DNA of 53,520 nt from a virus. The notes under the pieces were generated by a model, which ran no database searches, was not told where the DNA came from, and saw only the letters and a program-made list of their open reading frames with translations. The number at the start of each line of letters is the position of its first letter. The stretch's first letter is position 1. The stretch covers positions 12,959 to 66,478 of IMG/VR virus record IMGVR_UViG_3300000116_000014, one strand, 5' to 3'. Of this stretch, positions 41,901 through 47,665 are shown piece after piece. A program made the position numbers and the translations under genes.

Positions 41901-42458
41901 GCTAATTCCCTTCGCAACCAAACCACCCCCAAGCATATAGGGTACGGACGATGCGACTCCTGCAACTGTGTTTAACAATCCACCAACAAGTGTTGAACCC
42001 TCAGTAAATTTAGGCATGCCATCAGGCCCAAGTTCAACCCCTGTGTTCTGCATCTGAGTTCTATTTGACTCAGACATTTGAGAATACTGTTCGTCAGCTT
42101 GTTCTTTCAGATAGTTAGCAATGGTTCCTGCTGTTTCTGATTCTTCTCCAGTAGCCCACTTGGTTAAACCACTGATTCCTTCAGCCATGCTAGAGCCAAC
42201 ATTGAGCAAACTAGCTTGTGATACGTCAACCGCATCCAGCCCAAATTGCCCCCAGTCAGTACCATTATCTTCCTGCTGTGGCTGTGCCTGCTGAGCTTGA
42301 ACTGGTTCGCCAGTGTCATTAAAAATAGGCATGAACTGGTCAAATGATATTTGCTGTAGTTCTTTATCTTGGTCGTAAACCATCCGACCTAGATCCATGG
42401 CAGAAACATTCTGATACTGAGGGTTCTGACGCATCTGTGATAAATACAATGAAGACAT
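29925..42458 (-). CDS. Giant multidomain virion (polyvalent, PLxRFG-type) protein, 4,177 aa
   Basis: Numbered from ATG 42458 (preferred to TTG 42470). The order of modules is: glycine-rich hydrophobic stretch (about 160-200); proline/glutamate-rich linker (about 870-895); ParB/Srx-like domain with GRHRLD near 1001; HEILAHYG near 2058; SF2 helicase with Walker A GTGFGKT (2348), DEAH (2431) and motif VI QLIGRVSR (2723); a second HEVVGHYG near 3019; PLSRFG near 3401; hydrophobic segment near 3865-3895; then a long helical end. This layout matches phage polyvalent proteins thought to be ejected with the DNA. It follows four internal-virion-type genes, the place T7 gp16 occupies. Actual activities untested. 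Confidence 0.85.
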   Translation of the reverse strand: MSSLYLSQMRQNPQYQNVSAMDLGRMVYDQDKELQQISFDQFMPIFNDTGEPVQAQQAQPQQEDNGTDWGQFGLDAVDVSQASLLNVGSSMAEGISGLTKWATGEESETAGTIANYLKEQADEQYSQMSESNRTQMQNTGVELGPDGMPKFTEGSTLVGGLLNTVAGVASSVPYMLGGGLVAKGISKAGRAAGGLVMPSVARKAALNLPAGKVPQAAAMAGMGGIGIGGGSKQEAYNKAYNASTEELNKHPAYQAAYWKIADTYKAEGTEATHEEIAEQARVFVAEAASDDGFADGFSLGAVSMGILGPMFLNNVLGRVSGGITKRALKGAAIEGTQELVESGGQAYLTNQAVNKNADRSVQPMDNVANEALTGTLFGASSGGSMSAVGGIGSKMTGITKEKDMPGYGDQQEYLFQQERRAAKEQSELDETLQALKDGPTESVAEEGLDLVGDTEAVDPKAPDRLEDSSTAPMPEDASDEAVKARVEEQVGSSPQAAAANARALSPVEESTEKANYRADLQIALDIALAQSKNRKLAPEARKAATDRIASIQDEINNLDEILPSTPVDLGIETSAPTAPASNPAITKRILEWSKVQPDKDSDRFDEQRVYKDAIIRELKSLMKMEVGSDQAFRKEESIRMMEEKFDALAPTPLNEVPRWQQALEAEDAVTEAQLEEYGEMEAGSVDPDSSVDVQDEATGDNLYDVFANQETNPFASTDLFGRLQPIEEDGIAVDLQGVVRDNMNSLRANGTPDDKKLNRKAVNKILTKDTEYIETLTKTSAINNTVRRQYRKINAELGKASADYYIQSLGRAMGLFSSPTPTKLAMYDEYVEGLNDNVVPLVYEVWEETIYQKGKAPSLTAKKPSPQPVEEPVEATQPEPEPEPDPDPTPPKKTVPKADKTTDASAKKSAAGKKTKGNKAVLEEIDEAVIEEPTEEFQAGGQQVVEVLISDITISEDVPQFKDGADNEGVVDPLGGTFDRVGVAPIQIWLREDGRKEVISGRHRLDLAKRSNETTIPAQYHLESEGFGVDQASMLDVLLNIREGQGTVKDYVEFIQGTQISEEEADRQGILARQTGRRAYTIASEGSPALVAAHRADQISDIAATQVSQAAPNNETLQAVGLKALQEGKSITVSVNIVKAVNSMTRDTAQESGDLFGFDDSAMKEAENLARKAVQKQAEIQRTLTAVTGASNNPELAKAEGVNVKDPEAVRARIEELKDQKREWQNWHTNPALVAELTGNEVATPVVAETTDDEVAEPVVAETTDDEVAAPVVAETTDDEVAAPALELSTQTEEDLATKADRDLDAGETKDQVDREVDGFSLDGGVSLTTQADPVQNPQANDLFEGNTDVNEVEDPVSTNEVVDSSPDDPVQDTTEVVAKAAAEVAFDLKDVGSTSNNDPSDLVNDDRVLQFVVRGDGLKLALYVGEKGTDDVYAQVFATQDAAVEEAKDLERKGLGLYRPTATLGLFGEQKSFVLDALIPSKKMRTDEPMAYDNKTSAENALKTIGSNSAYDVQKSQVSDDFFVVTSVSRMDTVGKSEEAASTDVAVTEPRNNLQENIENSGLPYVLAQTPSEKYPNQPQLFMLTRKSDPLFDYIKGDSMEALTEENISELLDVDSDGKSDTLIAATEFANLRINTVNALLASGEQKGKFELEEGKDRLEAVSIMFNSVSKFDSIENDDGSVTLMGDTSAINEFLSSHKKAKGKEDVLSDGDTGLLVGIKVSKANSQSVRGKLKNQALYFRDGEVDGAVHVINPTKALFQAKVKLERENDLRSDAAIQEEQEEDAAIEEAGRAPVRQGKKTKADDGLTTEDIMQQLEVIASDPDLPPLPTKAKTVDETEAEAEAESETFTVSNTDPIKEFLGETTLTADEDLTIDDEQDWGDLNGYADNTDPEIEIDPADATADQDQIDQLQLGLKDAKSNSKDTTLNAADRKAAKALIPKIEKALVELGVVVKKSKPASGITNSDIDDIFDVADILGRKFVSRSQLRNTNGMSVASVQSVINNFEAKYNGIPDIKYNIINTPVPDGAAVGSLKNKVVTLNAAGINNTAELESVLRHEILAHYGLSVFTTLEEKMDILNRVSKAEGQNKEMTLIFDNVRTRYKPYIDGWKNQGATDESIESSIAEEVFARVAEEADQSKFGKAWDAIVSYVMKALRKVGFYEHYTKADVRRTLQSFGKQFTEADVETSLQVNGKIDDIKFNVPASEDGLDASMEALLANVAAQTKIRVAAEAAQAAQAEAIEAVQIEQLDEQRKVIVAESKPSRNLGDPSRTLVGIPTQRIATETNLAKGRLPAVEVRPDIIPDRATINDHSSVYADSLDAGQRMGVDLALSSMMEKNYKGFLLADGTGFGKTRQILAIADQYKKSTGKKVLIISEKPEILKKNFAEDAAIMGIDMNQFKTGTYNSFKDGKKGNAVNSEFDQDWGMVLFDEAHNLKNYDTIQAKASRGLRKEKVVYVTATPMDRASSGANMWAQITGETYEKALDRLGHKLATGKKVKTKSGLYIEGPKEVVLKKGVSPKRALEKVAEMRDFVIKSGRMLKRYYPFFGTTNDINVQMTEESRIEQSEMDRWWSSEMAAKGNPSTMKGQRINEFVRWEEHLKLDATVEQLKEDLANGKQVIVAAETVSNDLTIKGLDDKKIMGFIGLMKERLDSEGINYTELTGDTTDERKENVAEFQEGKAPVALITAASGGTGINLDDVVGDTPRSLIMVTKNWSGDKVVQLIGRVSRKNTQSASVVHVVNLEGGIGDEHKSLVVKRKLNTLLSSSGEPSIFDSFEWEGTKDGDGNRVADDDGTVYDLEGDGSGGLTPQQIEAVKARGGDLGSVEVKPAIKPEAGDTYIEELKRHGANPITAETAKGKKYLSLTATPANKASIEATLRRILPLDKKGNESAFITPKSRNNETFFYVWQTAHAKAIATDLNDRGVVYSRQSVSEKARGLSSKSVKDVQKWVGNSVLANMSKLGHSVEVVQSVSDIPTAGLNADIDPTARGLFIPNSMTSYLVADNIHSKSEARTVFSHEVVGHYGIQSMLGDEFNSILDEVQDMKANGDPEVVAAAEVVMNREGQLSREQEAEEIIAVMAEGLESRSLMTRVYDAIRMWMKRTFSNNYIASNGNLRDLVLDAKRHVYTDNANANTAPQTAGQILYSKVSKLDAPKQMEVFADSEENVGKILGGLAAENFRKSTVDSASKVINQNKNRNFLQYWLTNTQIFRTYKAAFDWKDGNPLKTINNLLGEFRVDKERALHGFEKEEKIWDKLSTKEANSLASLMRDSTIAGIHPDESMANKVHEFVRLDQNRLDKLKAKPKKTKVDMANISNLEESLAFMQSEHARLRREWNKLTANAKLVYDDTRVMLREQYEMEQSELLARIDRQIENPVHRESAKKALKNRMGELIKRGPYFPLSRFGNHVVIAFAEINGKREFVREQFESRTEAERALKWHKSKWGEDNARMTYMADMGKTAQSGDLFSFRDNLFTALDENRDDVLRDDMMDENARSSIRASTEQLKTDINNLMLNTLPSSSIMQRRRQRLGTKGASSDMRRSVQNMMLQSAQQISKIKYADRIQSELNDIGLENRKFATGEASQVTQQYADIASATHAEMTKRFELTMNPTGAAWASNAGRLAFFHYLGWSPAAAFVNLTQVPTIAIPIVGARYGLAKTSAVFLKTMTDWHLGKSELSLRDAYKSFARDGNKNVTADEQNFIKVLIDRGDIDITRVGSITEEAHSDQRTPSVFGTKMQKLMRTGAYMFHGAEMSNREVTGLATYRLIKDKHPELFKGSTFKSSEEMSENELKIYDEVRELIGETQFLYESENRPRAMRENNIIKSMTTFKIYGQHVIYMYSQLAREALGRDKSLSPEKRREAMKALAGLVTFQMLAAGATGVLPIAVAVWMGGVAYNLFADDEEEVVSSEVEFTQWLDDLVRGMFDDDEQQFMSALLSKGLGNALGVDIASRTGQNTNLLIMMPDRPMSSGKEYYKELLLSVAGPVFGGIGGSTFNFAQDVYEGNPTNNLKSALPKVVRDAYKAVDYSKNGVKTRNDLEVIDSLDTSDIVIQALGFTPEVVSSTYSRAFAGKNKSEQQKAVRRNVLGDVYTAISGGDQSDVQDALAAVTRWNNYIMERINDIKDPAMKYLVQSELITSKTLLASLKSKVIMKASAIEGVVLPKKHLYLINEYTFGKE
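38347..38361. repeat. Dispersed palindrome, copy 7 (inside giant gene)
   Basis: ACCGGATCATCCGGA matches the 15-bp palindrome at 14 positions. Read as SSPDDPVQ in the giant protein, in a disordered acidic region. G-centred in the coding sense. Confidence 0.8.
38611..38766 (-). repeat. 39-bp tandem repeat in giant gene
   Basis: Three nearly identical 39-bp units start at 38611, 38650 and 38689, with a fourth diverged unit at 38728. They encode VAETTDDEVA(A/E)PV (13 residues), an acidic flexible linker. Length variation by slippage is expected here. Confidence 0.85.
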
Positions 42459-42472
42459 AATTTGTTCCAACC

Positions 42473-44827
42473 TTAGTTAAGGAATTTGTTGACTGAAGCC
42501 TCAAATCTTTTGATCACAGCAGCAGGGGCTTTTCTGGTATTTAGTGATTTATAAATGTCACGAATGACTGACATCCTTAGAGATGGCATGTCATCAACAA
42601 ACTCCTTTAATGTTCCTTGATCTGCATAAGCATTTATCTGTTCAGATAATCCTATGACTGCGGTCTGATCTAATTGATCAAACATGCTGGGGCCAAAACC
42701 CCAAGCCATTTTCCATCTATCTAAGATGTTAGGCTTCTGGGATGGCGTCATATTCTGTGGGCCATTGACTTCCATCCAATACTCAAAGACATCTTCCCAC
42801 TGCTTAGCCGTCTTTTGATTTCTTGGTAATGACTGTATTCGCGTTAGCATCTGCTCAACGCTGTTGATATGATTAGGGTCACGGGCCGCTTCCCTCCTGA
42901 CCAAAGCCATCATGTCAGGGTCACTTATGGCTGCTCTCATATCAGTAATCTCAGCTTCAATCGCACCAGCTCTGTTGTAATCAATTTCATCATTAGTAGA
43001 TGCTTGATTATCAGCAGCTGTGCTAGCCTGATTATTGGCTTGCCACTCTTCATACTTGTAATGTCTAGGGTCATCTATAGCTAAGCCATTGTTAGAGATT
43101 AAAGTTTTTAATCGATCTCCTGCACCCTGTTCATAAGCACCTGTTTGTTCTCGTGTCATGTCTAGATGTAGGGCCGTGTTGTCAGCAATACGCTGGTTTT
43201 CTGGATCAGAAGAAAGCCACTCTTTTAAGGTTCCGTTCTTAGCCATAGTGACAATAGCGTTCGCATTTTCAGTAACCATATCTATTGCGTCCATGTTTGA
43301 TGGGCGTTGGGTAGGTAAGATCTGAAGACCGTTTGGAGAGGCGTTAACCACAGCTGCGTTAGAGTTAGTAGGGAAAGCTTCAAACATTCTGAATTGATCT
43401 GGATTAACTTTAGGTGGTGGAGTAATCTCTTCATTAGTAAGTCCAAGACCTCTCATTTCGGGACTAGAAGATGACTGTCCTTGGTATCCTGATGCCTGCT
43501 CTCGAGCTGATTGTGCTTGTTGAGCAACTACCGCATTTAAATCAGGAGCTGCTTCTGGACGCACAGGACTATCTGTATTTGTAGTTACATTTTGATTTGT
43601 AGTTACATTTTGATTTGTAGTTACAGTTTCAGTTGCAGTGTCGGCGCTATTAGAATCAGTCTGATTAGCTACTAGACTATTGACCGCATCATTAACGGAG
43701 CCACCTGTAGCCTGTGCCTGCATACCTTCAATGCCAGAGAGTGACTGGTAATCCTCACCGTTATACTTAATGTAAATATTATCTATTGCACTGAAGTATT
43801 TCTGGGCTTTAGCCATGTTAGCTTGGTAAGCATTAAATGCCTGTATATTGACCGGTTGTGAAACACCACCTGATATGACAGTCTTAGGCGCGTCTTTTTC
43901 TTTAAACAGCCCCTCGATTATGGCCGCTTCACTAGATGAAGACTTGGGGTAGAATTGTGAAATAGCGCTCTGAGCCATAGTCATGTGCTTAGTGCCTAAG
44001 CTCGTATAGGTAGAAATCATGTTCGTATCAACAGAACTCATAGGGGTTTCCACACCTTGAGTCTTCATCAGTTGCCTGATGTTTTTCATTAACGGTTCCA
44101 TCCCGTCAGTGAGCATCATCGTACCCTTAAGATTTGACAATAACCCATCAACATTTTGACCTACGACATTGTCTCCATCACCAGCAGTTCCGGCTCCCTG
44201 TGTCATCGCTGCAAGGTATGTCTTTACGTTTCCTTCAGCGTCCTCATACATAACTTCAAGATCACCGCCAACAACTCCGCCTCCCATAGCGTAAGCCCCG
44301 CCGATTAACTTCTTGTTGAGAATCTTGTTTCCTTTAATCTTCTCTGGTGTATTGGTATAAACTCCTTCGATTCCCTTTCTCTTATCAGGTACTCTTCCCA
44401 TTGTTTCAAACGGGACTTCGCTGTTGTTCTTATTTAGCCTGCCTCCCCATACAAGGTTTACAGCGTTGGTGAACTCAGGGGATTGAAGGTTGTACTTCTG
44501 GTTTAAAATGTCTTGTTGAGCTTCTTTAACTTTAGGATCTAAGTGATGGTATAGGTCATAATTCAAATCAGTTTGCAGAACATCCAAGAAGTCTTGCGAA
44601 GGAAGTTGTCCAGCATCGATTTGCCCCGCAATACCTTTTATCGCTTCTTCAACTCTTCTCTTCTTTTGATCCTGCTCAAAAACAGTTTGTTGATTATCAA
44701 ATGTCTTTTGTGCATTGTCGGCAGTCTGTTGATTAAGCTTTTGTGTCTTTTGACGATTGTAATAATCGTCCATCATCTTGAAGCCGCCTGTAAAACCGCT
44801 AGCCAAACCTTGTCCAGTTAAACTCAT
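42473..44827 (-). CDS. Internal virion protein (T7 gp15-like position), 784 aa
   Basis: Mostly helical, Q/N/S-rich, with a basic coiled N-terminus (DDYYNRQKTQKLNQQTADNAQ) and a TTNQNV repeat region near residue 400. Near residue 440 is GYQGQSSSSP, also present in the 189-aa protein at 45216. It precedes the giant protein gene, as internal core protein gp15 precedes gp16 in T7-like phages. GAGGAAG precedes ATG. Probably part of the ejected core; no enzyme motif. Confidence 0.7.
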   Translation of the reverse strand: MSLTGQGLASGFTGGFKMMDDYYNRQKTQKLNQQTADNAQKTFDNQQTVFEQDQKKRRVEEAIKGIAGQIDAGQLPSQDFLDVLQTDLNYDLYHHLDPKVKEAQQDILNQKYNLQSPEFTNAVNLVWGGRLNKNNSEVPFETMGRVPDKRKGIEGVYTNTPEKIKGNKILNKKLIGGAYAMGGGVVGGDLEVMYEDAEGNVKTYLAAMTQGAGTAGDGDNVVGQNVDGLLSNLKGTMMLTDGMEPLMKNIRQLMKTQGVETPMSSVDTNMISTYTSLGTKHMTMAQSAISQFYPKSSSSEAAIIEGLFKEKDAPKTVISGGVSQPVNIQAFNAYQANMAKAQKYFSAIDNIYIKYNGEDYQSLSGIEGMQAQATGGSVNDAVNSLVANQTDSNSADTATETVTTNQNVTTNQNVTTNTDSPVRPEAAPDLNAVVAQQAQSAREQASGYQGQSSSSPEMRGLGLTNEEITPPPKVNPDQFRMFEAFPTNSNAAVVNASPNGLQILPTQRPSNMDAIDMVTENANAIVTMAKNGTLKEWLSSDPENQRIADNTALHLDMTREQTGAYEQGAGDRLKTLISNNGLAIDDPRHYKYEEWQANNQASTAADNQASTNDEIDYNRAGAIEAEITDMRAAISDPDMMALVRREAARDPNHINSVEQMLTRIQSLPRNQKTAKQWEDVFEYWMEVNGPQNMTPSQKPNILDRWKMAWGFGPSMFDQLDQTAVIGLSEQINAYADQGTLKEFVDDMPSLRMSVIRDIYKSLNTRKAPAAVIKRFEASVNKFLN

Positions 44828-44839
44828 GGGTACTTCCTC

Positions 44840-45211
44840 TTAAAACATTTCGCCAATTAACAAACCAATACCAGCACCAATCAATGCTCCCCATGGGCCT
44901 GCTGCTGCGCCTGCTGTAGCTAGGGTTGAACCAGTTGCGGCTGCGCCAGCACCTGCAAGTCCAGTTGCACCAGCCATAGTGCCTCCAGTTCCAAGCGCAC
45001 CAGCTATCGCCTGACCTCCCATTTGTGACATGCCATACTGCGCACCTAAACCAGCAGTCGTTCCTATCATTGACTTCTTCTGAGCTGACGCGGCCTGTTC
45101 TAGTTGTGTTTGCATCATTTCTCTTGACTGCTCTAGCCCAGCAGCCTTAGAGAAACCAGCCTTTGCACTACTAGCCATTCCTCGTCCTGTACCAATCAAT
45201 CCATAAGCCAT
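44840..45211 (-). CDS. Glycine-zipper membrane-active virion protein (123 aa)
   Basis: The C-terminal half is A/G/T-rich with glycine-zipper spacing (GGQAIAGALGTGGTMAGATG, then GPWGALIGAGIGLLIGEMF), compatible with membrane insertion. The N-terminus has a charged helix. In T7-like phages a gp14-type protein with similar properties makes the first channel for DNA entry. Assignment by position and composition. Confidence 0.65.
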   Translation of the reverse strand: MAYGLIGTGRGMASSAKAGFSKAAGLEQSREMMQTQLEQAASAQKKSMIGTTAGLGAQYGMSQMGGQAIAGALGTGGTMAGATGLAGAGAAATGSTLATAGAAAGPWGALIGAGIGLLIGEMF

Positions 45212-45215
45212 AGTC

Positions 45216-45785
45216 TTAACCTTTTTGACGCATCGTATTGATGCCGCCAGTCATAATTTTGTCTTGTCGCTCATCGGCTGTAGCGTACAAGTTGTTCTTC
45301 GCATCCACTGATGCAATCGCTTGATCTAAACTGGCCATCCGATTTCGGCTGGCTGCCTGATCTTCGTTAGGAGATATTCCATAACGAGAGAGTTGACGAT
45401 CAGCGATTCCGCGCATGGTGGTAAATGATTGATTCACCGCTTCTGGAATTCTTTCTGCTTCGCCTTCCATCATTCCACCATTTTTGTAGATAGCAGCAAG
45501 ACGATCCTCATAGGGCTGGAAACGCTTCTTGTAGTCTTCCCATTGCTCTCGAGTAATCGCGGCATTGATTGCAGAAGCTCCACCTTTGCTACTAGCATCT
45601 ATTGAATTAGGGTCTGATGTGTTGCTTGATAATCCACCAGTGTTATAAGAACGTCCCTGACCAGCACCATTACCGTCATAAGCGATTGTGTTACTTACAC
45701 CGCCAGTCCCATAATTCCCTAAGTCGGGACTAGATGATGACTGCCCTTGGTATCCCGATGTATATGCGTCCTCGTATGTTTTCAT
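45216..45785 (-). CDS. Internal virion-type protein with GYQGQSSSSP motif (189 aa)
   Basis: The N-terminus SGYQGQSSSSPDL is shared with the 784-aa protein. Residues 15-75 are disordered and rich in G, N, S and D, and a helical C-terminal half follows (REQWEDYKKRFQPYEDRLAAIY). AAGGAG is 9 bases before ATG, which overlaps the upstream stop. Neighbours suggest a structural role. Confidence 0.65.
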   Translation of the reverse strand: MKTYEDAYTSGYQGQSSSSPDLGNYGTGGVSNTIAYDGNGAGQGRSYNTGGLSSNTSDPNSIDASSKGGASAINAAITREQWEDYKKRFQPYEDRLAAIYKNGGMMEGEAERIPEAVNQSFTTMRGIADRQLSRYGISPNEDQAASRNRMASLDQAIASVDAKNNLYATADERQDKIMTGGINTMRQKG

Positions 45786-46447
45786 GAAGGTTTACTCCTT
45801 GGTTCCATATAACCCCTAAGACCAGCACCACCAATTGTGCCAACGCTTTCTAGTGTGCCTTGGTAGTCGTTGTATATTCCTTTGGCTCTTTGCTCAGCCG
45901 TATCAACACTGCTAGCTGCAATGTCAGCAAGACCCTTAACCGAATCTGATGCTTGACCTTGGCCGATGTTAACGATGCCTTCCATCCGAGCAATCTTCTC
46001 TGTTCCTAGACCTCGGTTGGCCTGATTAACTGCCGAAGAAAGAACCTTAGATCCTTTCGACATGAGGGCTGAGTTTGCTCCCATGAACTTGCCAGAGTTA
46101 GGATTGATTCCACCTTGGAACATAGCTTGGTTACCAGCGTCCACCTGACTGCCTGCACCAGCAACTATGGCGTTACCTGTGAGTCCACCAATGCGGTCAT
46201 ATGCTGCATCAGAAGTCATGTTGTCTACCTTGGCCATGTACTGATCTTCCAAGGGTCGATAGATGTCCTTGTAGCGATTCCATTTCTCTAAGGAAACCCT
46301 AGCAAATTCTTTCTCTTCTTCTGTCTCAGGGACTTCATAATCGCCGCCTCCTTTGCAAAGATCGACTGGGCCTTCGTGCTCATAATATTCATCTTCAAGC
46401 ACTTCGCCTGTAGTCATGCAGGTTACGACTCTAGTGTGGATCTTCAC
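45782..46447 (-). CDS. Internal virion-type protein, GTG start (221 aa)
   Basis: GTG 46447 is preferred because AAGGAGATACCCC directly precedes it; the ATG 46474 lies inside the preceding gene with no site. WNRYKDIYRPLEDQYMAKVDN resembles the REQWEDYKKRFQPYEDRLAAI segment of the next gene's product. The two may be paralogues with an N-terminal amphipathic helix. Middle glycine/asparagine-rich. Likely core or tail-tube component. Confidence 0.65.
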   Translation of the reverse strand: MKIHTRVVTCMTTGEVLEDEYYEHEGPVDLCKGGGDYEVPETEEEKEFARVSLEKWNRYKDIYRPLEDQYMAKVDNMTSDAAYDRIGGLTGNAIVAGAGSQVDAGNQAMFQGGINPNSGKFMGANSALMSKGSKVLSSAVNQANRGLGTEKIARMEGIVNIGQGQASDSVKGLADIAASSVDTAEQRAKGIYNDYQGTLESVGTIGGAGLRGYMEPRSKPS

Positions 46448-46868
46448 GGGGTATCTCCTTAGTGAGAACGACATACTGTTGTTTAAAATTAGCCTCCCTA
46501 CCTAACAATCTACCCCATCCTTTTCGTCCGTAAACCTCTAGGTGAGAACAGTTTTGCAGTTTGGCTAACCGGTATAATGATTTCTCCATTAGCCGTCCCC
46601 ATTTGTGGAATTTTGAACCTCCAATGGAATGGACTAATAGTATTTTTCGCTGTGGGTAATTTCTAAATTGCGTGGTGTAGGCTGCAATGATTTCGTTGCC
46701 GTCACCTACACACCAGAGTTGCATCTGGTCATTCATGATTAGCTCTAATATATCTGTCGAGAGATATTCACCAATAGAGTATTCAAGGGCTGAGTCTATG
46801 TAGCCCTGTACTTTAGGCCAGATGTCTTCAACCATTTCTTTTGGTGTGTATAGTATTTCGTAATCCAC
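46431..46868 (-). CDS. GNAT-like virion protein (T7 gp13-like), GTG start
   Basis: GTG 46868 overlaps the phoH stop (TAGTG), with GAGGG 7 bases upstream. LWCVGDGNEIIAAYTTQF, then LLVHSIGGSKFHKW and CSHLEVYGRKGWGRLLG, follow the strand order of GNAT acetyltransferases. Similar proteins encode the scaffold-like gp13 internal virion proteins of T7-like phages. Acetyl-CoA binding residues are not convincing, so enzyme activity is doubtful. Confidence 0.65.
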   Translation of the reverse strand: MDYEILYTPKEMVEDIWPKVQGYIDSALEYSIGEYLSTDILELIMNDQMQLWCVGDGNEIIAAYTTQFRNYPQRKILLVHSIGGSKFHKWGRLMEKSLYRLAKLQNCSHLEVYGRKGWGRLLGREANFKQQYVVLTKEIPREDPH

Positions 46869-47593
46869 TAAAGACCCTCTTTATAGAACGTCTCCACAAA
46901 CATGCGACAAACACTACTTCGCTGAATGTCATCTAACTCAAAGTCCACAATGGTCACAGGTAACATGTATTTTTTGGCTAAATGGATTAACTTACCTAAG
47001 CCTGAAGTCTCTTTAATATCTGATTGGGCAAGGTCACCCATCAATATAAGCTTGCAGTTCTCTCCGACTCGAGTACATACCGCCTTGATTTCCTCAACGG
47101 TCATCTGCTGAGCTTCATCTATTAGAAAGAAAGCCCCTTCATCTTCACCACCAAAACTTCTGCCTCGGATAGTTTCAAGAGGTTGCAACTCGATGAGTCC
47201 GTTGTTAAGGCTAGTCTCAAACCTTCCTGCCCCCATACGTTGCTTGAGAACATCGATCATCGGCATAAGCCAGTTCAACATCTTGTCATCCTTATCACCC
47301 TTGAAGAAGCCCAGAGAGCGCCCTGTAGGTATGTTGGCCCTGCATAGAATGATCTTGTGGATTCGAGATTGCATGAACATATCTGCGGCATAGGAGCAAG
47401 CAAGATAAGTCTTACCCGATCCTGCTGCGCCACTTGCAATGATGACAGGAAGGTCGGGGTTCTTTAGCGCTTTAATGTAGGTATCTTGATTGGGTGTCTT
47501 AGCAATAATCGGTGGTTTGTGACGTTCATCACTCCATTTAATGGCTGCTAATTCTCTTGCTTCCTTAACATTCTTGGTTCGCTTAGATGACAT
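46868..47593 (-). CDS. phoH: PhoH-family ATPase
   Basis: ATG 47593 has AAGGAG 5 bases upstream. The 241-residue protein has Walker A GAAGSGKT (55-62), Walker B FLIDEAQQM (about 156-164) and the PhoH signature segments RANIPTGRSLGFFKGDKDDKM and LMGDLAQSDI. PhoH proteins are P-loop helicase-like ATPases frequent in marine phages; their exact role in infection is unsettled. Its place inside the virion operon is common in such phages. Confidence 0.9.
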   Translation of the reverse strand: MSSKRTKNVKEARELAAIKWSDERHKPPIIAKTPNQDTYIKALKNPDLPVIIASGAAGSGKTYLACSYAADMFMQSRIHKIILCRANIPTGRSLGFFKGDKDDKMLNWLMPMIDVLKQRMGAGRFETSLNNGLIELQPLETIRGRSFGGEDEGAFFLIDEAQQMTVEEIKAVCTRVGENCKLILMGDLAQSDIKETSGLGKLIHLAKKYMLPVTIVDFELDDIQRSSVCRMFVETFYKEGL

Positions 47594-47665
47594 TTGACTC
47601 CTTGATAAGCCAGTTGTGGTCAACCTTAAACGTATCGAAGTGTTACAAATATATCAGTGTTATTT

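Noticed and set aside
46448-46474. N-terminal extension of the 221-aa virion protein to ATG 46474
   Set aside because: The extension lies inside the GNAT-like gene and lacks a ribosome-binding site, whereas GTG 46447 has AAGGAG at the right distance.
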